Part shown: in pieces, positions 59,133-64,000 of the stretch
Numbering within the stretch: the first letter of the stretch is position 1
Layout: the number at the start of each line of letters is the position of its first letter
From: Prescottella defluvii
GTDB taxonomy: Bacteria; Actinomycetota; Actinomycetes; Mycobacteriales; Mycobacteriaceae
Assembly: GCA_029690005.1 (NCBI GenBank)
Contig: CP121458.1
Coordinates: 3,782,001-3,846,000 of the forward strand
DNA length: 64,000 bases
Direction: 5' to 3'
Translations under genes and position numbers: made by a program
Notes under the pieces: model-generated
The model's database searches: none
What the model was told of the DNA's origin: nothing
What the model saw: the letters and a program-made list of their open reading frames with translations, nothing else

Positions 59133-59615
59133 ATGCAGTTGCCGGAACCGACGAGAGCGGACGACGAGGCACACCCGATCGTCCACCGACTCAGGGCACT
59201 GACGGTCGAACTCCATCTACTCGGAGCTGAGTTCGCGTCACGTAATCAGTTGCACACCACGGATCTTCGCGCCCTGATCTGCCTGCTCGACGCCGATCGC
59301 TCCGGAGTCCCCGCCACGCCCGGCCTACTGTCCGACGCACTGGGACTCTCCTCCGCATCGACCACGGCATTGGTGGATCGACTGCAGAAGGCCCGGCACG
59401 TCCGGCGCATCCGGGACACCGGCGATCGCCGCCGCGTCCTGCTCGAGGTGACGCCGTCCGCAATGGAACTGGGATGGTCCTTCTTCGGCCCGTTGATCGG
59501 CGCGGCGGCGGAGACGATCGAGCGCTTCACCCCGGATGAACGGAGCACCATCGAACGGTTCCTAGTCCAGATGGCCGCAGCCGCCTCCGCTACGCGCGAC
59601 GAACTCGCACCCTGA
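59133..59615 (+). CDS. MarR-family transcriptional regulator
   Basis: An intact 160-residue protein. HTTDLRALICLLDADRSGVPATPGLLSDALGLSSASTTALVDRLQKARHVRRIRDTGDRRRVLLEVTPSAMEL is the winged HTH with the DxRR wing. ATG 59133 has AGAGGAG immediately upstream. The inducer is unknown; the target is probably the divergent hydrolase. Confidence 0.88.
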   Translation: MQLPEPTRADDEAHPIVHRLRALTVELHLLGAEFASRNQLHTTDLRALICLLDADRSGVPATPGLLSDALGLSSASTTALVDRLQKARHVRRIRDTGDRRRVLLEVTPSAMELGWSFFGPLIGAAAETIERFTPDERSTIERFLVQMAAAASATRDELAP

Positions 59616-59658
59616 ACCCAGACAGACATGCTGAACTGAACTCCGAGGCGAAGAACCG

Positions 59659-59994
59659 TCACATCCTTGGGCTGCTGCGGTCAGTCACCGGATCGGGCGA
59701 GACGAGCCAGGACCGGAAGATCTTCTCGGTTGCGATGCCCTCCACGACGAACGGATCCTCGGCTGCAAAGGCTTCCGCCGCTTCCATCGAGGTGAAGATC
59801 GACATCGCCGCGGCCTGCCTCTCAGCGGTTTCGGCGAACGGACCGATCATGACGAGCGCGCCCGGCCGCTCGATTCGGAACTTCGTCGCGTACGCGTTGT
59901 GCGCTGGAAAGACCTCCGGGATCCGAGTGCGAGCTGCTTCGTCGGAGTAGTACAGCAGAACCACGTGAGGAACCCACTCCGGCTGTGCTGTCAT
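59659..59994 (-). CDS. YciI-like protein
   Basis: An intact protein of about 111 residues. HVVLLYYSDEAARTRIPEVFPAHNAYATKF with the conserved His, PGALVMIGPFAE and MSIFTSMEAAEAFAAEDPFVVEGIA are the YCII ferredoxin-like pattern. These are small proteins often linked to oxidative or dye-metabolism functions. ATG 59994 is chosen over ATG 60033 because only the former has a purine-rich upstream region. It follows the DapA-family gene. Confidence 0.75.
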   Translation of the reverse strand: MTAQPEWVPHVVLLYYSDEAARTRIPEVFPAHNAYATKFRIERPGALVMIGPFAETAERQAAAMSIFTSMEAAEAFAAEDPFVVEGIATEKIFRSWLVSPDPVTDRSSPRM

Positions 59995-60085
59995 TCGAAC
60001 CCACCCCCTGGCTTGCTCGTCGGCCGCGGTCATTCTATCGAGCGACGGCGTCGACGAGGTAGAGGAACTCCGTGATCGACACGTC

Positions 60086-60997
60086 CTAGCGGCAGATGCT
60101 CTCGAGCGCTCCGACAACCGACGAAGGGTCTCCGGCCGGCAGCAACGGCAACCGGACGGTCGCGCTCGATATCCGGCCCTGTGCGTGGAGAACCGCTTTT
60201 ATGACCGTGGGGTTGGGCTCGGACATCAGCGCACTGGCGGGGCCCACGAGTCGGTTGCCCAGAGCCCGTGCGTGCTCGGATTTTCCACTACGCCACAGCT
60301 GGAACAGTTCGACGAACTCGCGGGCGCACACGTTCGCCGTCGCCAGGATCGCTCCCCGCCGCGCCCATCGCCAGCAGCGGCGAGACCAGCGCGTCTTCGC
60401 CCGCGAGGACCGAGAACGACTCGGCCGGTGCGGAGCTGCGCGATGAGGCGACCGCGGCGAGTAGGCGTGCGGTGTCGGTGTCCACCGAGCCGACCGCCTG
60501 CTTGATGCCGACGATCCGCGGATGCTCCGAGAGCCGAATGATGGACTCCCAACCCAGTTGCTGCCCAGTCCGATACGGGACGTTGTAGAGATCAGCGGGA
60601 GCGGACTGCGTTCGGCGACGTACTCGAAGTGCGCCACGACGCCTGCCTCGGACGGCCGCGTGTAGTACGGGACCACCACCAGCACGGCCGCGACATCGGT
60701 GTGCGCATTCAGCTCCTCGATGGCACGCAGCGTGTCGGCGGTGTCGTTGGACCCGGCCCCGACGACCAGGGGAACGCCGTGCTCCCGACAGACCCTGCCG
60801 CAGATCTCCAGAACGGCGCGGCGTTCCTGCGGGTCCAGTGCGGACGGTTCCGCGGTGGTCCCCAGCGCGACGATCCCGGCCGCCCCTTCCTCGATCACAT
60901 TGTGCGCGAGGCGTTCCAGATCGGGGGCCGCGAGGTCACCGTTCTCCGTGAATGGCGTGACGAGCGGGACGAAAATTCCTGACGGCTGGAAGGTCAT
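60086..60997 (-). CDS. Dihydrodipicolinate synthase-family lyase
   Basis: About 304 residues. GIFVPLVTPFTENGDLAAPDLERLAHNVIEEGAAGIVALGTTAEPSALDPQER matches the DapA/NanA/KDG aldolase family; VVPYYTRPSEAG has the catalytic Tyr and RIVGIKQAVGSVDTD the Schiff-base Lys. The real product is not known; the main dapA is usually elsewhere near dapB. Frameshifts near 60595 and 60360. It is divergent from a LysR regulator, which probably controls it, suggesting an inducible catabolic function. Confidence 0.82.
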   Translation of the reverse strand: MTFQPSGIFVPLVTPFTENGDLAAPDLERLAHNVIEEGAAGIVALGTTAEPSALDPQERRAVLEICGRVCREHGVPLVVGAGSNDTADTLRAIEELNAHTDVAAVLVVVPYYTRPSEAGVVAHFEYVAERSPLPLISTTSRIGLGSNWVGSPSFGSRSIRGSSASSRRSARWTPTPHAYSPRSPHRAAPHRPSRSRSSRAKTRWSRRCWRWARRGAILATANVCAREFVELFQLWRSGKSEHARALGNRLVGPASALMSEPNPTVIKAVLHAQGRISSATVRLPLLPAGDPSSVVGALESICR

Positions 60998-61067
60998 GCA
61001 TCCAGTCTCATCGGCAAGCTAATCAAGATCTAGTTACTCTTTCTGATCACTTCCGTAAGCTGATCTG

Positions 61068-61975
61068 ATGCTCGATCTGCGCAAGCTGAGACTTCTCCGC
61101 GAACTGGCCCACCGCGGAACCATTGCGGCGGTCGCCGAAGCGCTCTCGTACACGCCGTCAGCGGTGTCGCAACAGCTTGCGGCACTCGAGCGCGAGGCGG
61201 GCCGGTCCCTTTTGACGCGAACCGGACGTCGCGTGAGCCTCACCCGGCCGGGACCGTGCTCGTCGAGCACACCGAGACGATTCTCGCCGACCTGGAACGA
61301 GCAGAAGCCGCACTGGCCGCGAATGACCCTGGGTTGTCGGGATCGGTTCGGCTGGGGGCGTTTCCGACCGCCCTCCGGACAGTCGTCCTGCCGGCCATGC
61401 TGGAAATCGGTCGCGCCGAACCGGATCTGCAATTGACGGTGACCGAGGTCGATCCCGCCGATGTGCCGGACCGACTTCGCGCGGATCGACTCGACCTCGC
61501 GCTGGTCCATGAATACGACAACGTCCCCTCCACCCTCGGGTCGGGAATCGAACTCGAACCGTTGCTCGACGAGGTCGTCTACCTGGCCTCTTCCACCGCA
61601 CCGGGCGAGCATGGTTCCGCGGTGATCCGCAATCACGCGGGTAGCCGCTGGATCGTCGGCAACCCCGGGACTCTCTGCCACACCATGGCGGTGCGCACCT
61701 GCCAGTCCCGGGGCTTCGAACCCCGTGTCGGCCATCAGGTCGACGACTTCGCGACCGTACTGGGACTCGTCGCCGCGGGAGCCGGTGTGGCGTTGGTCCC
61801 CCAACTCGCGGCGACCGACGTCCCCGCGGGGGTTGTGCTCACTGCGCTCCCGATCCGCAGGCGGACCGGGATCGCCTACCGTCGCGGGAGCCGGTCCCAG
61901 CCCGCATTCGCCGCCGTGAGCGCGGAACTGCAGCGCGCGGCCCAGCACCTGCGCGTGACAGCCCGCGACAGCTAG
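61068..61975 (+). CDS. LysR-family transcriptional regulator
   Basis: About 302 residues. [45 protein letters not shown] is the winged HTH; the effector-binding domain includes [20 protein letters not shown] and [14 protein letters not shown]. Frameshift near 61250. Divergent from the DapA-family gene; the 70-bp gap holds a weakly symmetrical CTAATCAAGATCTAGTTAC that could be its site. The ORF overlaps the ppc stop by four bases at the 3' end. Confidence 0.88.
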
Positions 61976-64000
61976 CCGCTGTTGCGCAGCGCGGTCGCGA
62001 GCCCGTTCATGGTCAGTTGGATGCCGCGGCGGACGCCGTCGGAGTCGTCGCCGCCGCGGTAGCGGCGCGACAGCTCCACCTGCAGGTGGTTGAGCGGCTC
62101 GAAGGTACGGGAAGCGGTTGTGCACCGAGCGGTCGAGCGCAGGGTTGTCCCAGAGCAGGTTGTCGTGTCCGGTGATGGCCCGGTACATCGCGATGGTGCG
62201 GGCGTGCTCGGCGGCGATCTTGCCGAACACCTCCTCTCGCAACGCGTCGTCGGGCACCAGTTCGGAATACCGCGCGGCCAGTCCCATGTCGGACTTCGAC
62301 ATCACCTGGGCCATGTTCGACAGCACCGTCCGGAAGAACGGCCAGCGCTCGTACAGGTCGGACAGCGTCGCTAGTCGCCGCGCGTCGCCGCCGACCCACT
62401 GCTCGAACGCGGTTCCGGTGCCGTACCAGCCGGGCAGCATCACGCGCGACTGGCTCCACGACAGCACCCACGGGATCGCCCGCAGGTCCGAGATCGACTC
62501 GGTCGGCTTGCGGGAGGCCGGACGGCTCCCGATGTTCAGCGCCCCGATCTCCGCGACCGGGGTCGACGCCTTGAAGTACTCGACGAATCCCGGGGTGTCG
62601 TGCACGAGGTCGGCGTAGGCGACGCGCGCCAGTTCGGCGAGTTCGTCGAGGATCGCGTAGGCCGGCGCGGCGTTGTCGCCGAGCCCCTCGACGTCGAGCA
62701 GGGTCGATTCGAGCGTGGCGGAGACGAGCGCCTCGAGGTTGCGCCGCGCGAGCCGCGGCTCGGCGTACTTCGCGGCGATGATCTCGCCCTGCTCGGTGAT
62801 CCGCAGCGCCCCTCGACCGCACCGGGCGGCTGGGCGAGGATGGCGTCATAGCTGGGCCCGCCGCCACGCCCGACCGTTCCGCCGCGGCCGTGGAAGAGCC
62901 GCAGGCGGATTCCCGTCTTTCGGGCCGCGCGAACCAGGTCGAGTTCCGCGCGGTACAGGGCCCAGTTGGCGGCGAGGTAGCCGCCGTCCTTGTTGGAATC
63001 GGAGTATCCGAGCATCACTTCCTGGCTGTCGCCGCGATTCGCGACGAGTGCCCGGTAGATCGGTACTTCCAATGTGGCGGTGAGGGTTTCGGCGCCGCGA
63101 CGCAGGTCGTCGATGGTCTCGAACAGCGGCACGATCCCGACCGGGCAGGTGGGGCCGGTGTCGCCGTCCGGGTCGAACAGCCCCACCTCGGCCAGCAGGA
63201 CCGCAGCCTCGAGCATGTCGCTGACGGAGTCGCGCATGCTGATGACGTAGTTCGGCACGGCCTCGGGACCGATGCGCCGCACCGCACCCGCCGCGGCTCG
63301 CAGGATGCCGAGCTCCTTCGTGGTCAGTTCGCTGAACTCGGCGTGCGGGCCGGCGAGGGGTCGGCGGGTCGAGAGCTCGCCGGCGAGCAACCGGATCCGC
63401 TCGTCCTCCGGCAGGGAACGGTAGTCGGGGTGCACGCCCGCCCACGCGAGCAGTTCCGCGACCACGGTCTCGTGGACCTCCGAGTTCTGCCGCATGTCGA
63501 GGCCGCACAGGTGGAACCCGAAGACCTCCACGGAGTTCCGCAGCCGGGCGAGCCGGTCGTCGGCGACGGTACGGTCCCCGTGCGACCGGAGCGAGGTGTC
63601 GATCGTCGCCAGGTCTGCGAGCAGCTCGTCAGGCGCGCCGTATCCCGGCAGGTCGCCGTCGACGGCGTGCACGGCGGGATGCCCGAGGATCCGAGCGGCC
63701 GTGGCCGTGAGGCGGACGCGCAGCCCACGCACCGCCCGGCGGTAGGGCTCGTCCGCCGGAAGGCCGACTCGTCCCCGGATCCGTCGGCGAGCCTGTCGAG
63801 TTCCGGCGTCACCGTGACCAGTCGCGCCGACATAGACAGCTCCCGCTCGAGCACCTCGAGTTCCGCCAGGTGGTGTTCGATCGCCGCCTCCGCCGCGCGG
63901 TGCGTCGCCCGGCCCACCACGTCGGCGGTGACGAACGGGTTGCCGTCACGGTCCCCGCCGATCCACGAACCCGGCCGCAGCATCGGATCGGCGAGGACCC
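61972..64000 (-). CDS. ppc: Phosphoenolpyruvate carboxylase, 3' part
   Basis: The C-terminal two thirds of PEPC, which carboxylates PEP to oxaloacetate. The visible piece has [66 protein letters not shown], the catalytic [30 protein letters not shown], and the end [12 protein letters not shown] before TAG at 61972-61974. The N terminus with the catalytic His lies beyond 64000. Frameshifts near 63760, 62820 and 62105. In corynebacteria ppc is near gap-pgk-tpi, probably just right of the window. Confidence 0.94.

Overview
The window is high-GC actinobacterial DNA, almost certainly from Rhodococcus or a close relative in the Mycobacteriales. It carries a mycolic-acid fabG-inhA pair next to hemH, a Ku gene, an MptB-type mannosyltransferase, a complete SUF operon and a lycopene cyclase. 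From memory, gene order follows M. tuberculosis Rv1445c-Rv1496 in reverse. It departs from that order at a magnesium-transport block (about 24.4-28.8 kb), a lycopene-cyclase/SDR/VOC/phosphodiesterase/Ku/DUF1990 block (30.7-35.5 kb), and regulator/enzyme pairs before ppc (57.4-62 kb). No rRNA, tRNA, CRISPR array, insertion sequence or prophage was seen.

Layout. 0-4.5 kb: meaB, mutB and mutA (methylmalonyl-CoA mutase), read leftward. 4.6-12 kb: a hotdog thioesterase, a TVP38-type membrane protein, a SatD-like/DUF3307-tail pair, an SPFH-NfeD pair with a small membrane protein, DUF3097 and small regulators. 12-20.4 kb: hemH, inhA, fabG, two VWA/DUF58 genes, moxR, ripA and an Rv1476-type membrane protein, all leftward. 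20.5-24.4 kb: acnA and its TetR repressor acnR, then a small HTH gene. 24.5-28.3 kb: a P-type Mg2+ ATPase (mgtA) whose long leader starts with an M-box magnesium riboswitch and carries two small ORFs. 28.8-35.5 kb: an ABC-F ATPase, then the accessory block. 35.5-42 kb: sufR-B-D-C-S-U-T. 42-50.7 kb: mptB, an ABC exporter, a secreted protein, ctaA, qor and ctaB. 51-57.4 kb: tkt-tal-zwf-opcA-pgl (pentose phosphate operon). 57.4-64 kb: a MarR/hydrolase pair, YciI, a DapA-family lyase with a LysR regulator, and the 3' part of ppc.

Regulatory sites read directly from the DNA tie several genes to known circuits: an AcnR-type operator in the acnA promoter, a SufR-type box before sufR, tandem GTCAC repeats (MtrA-like) before ripA, a perfect palindrome between marR and its divergent hydrolase, and the M-box before mgtA. 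The most interesting unit is the mgtA leader: promoter, M-box, intrinsic terminator, a 27-codon ORF overlapping a Fur/Zur-like palindrome, a 62-codon ORF with a strong ribosome binding site, two hairpins, then mgtA.

Caution: more than half of the protein genes, including essential ones, switch reading frame one or more times by single-base insertions or deletions. This looks like uncorrected sequencing error, not gene decay. Gene limits below are for the reconstructed gene; frameshift positions are approximate.
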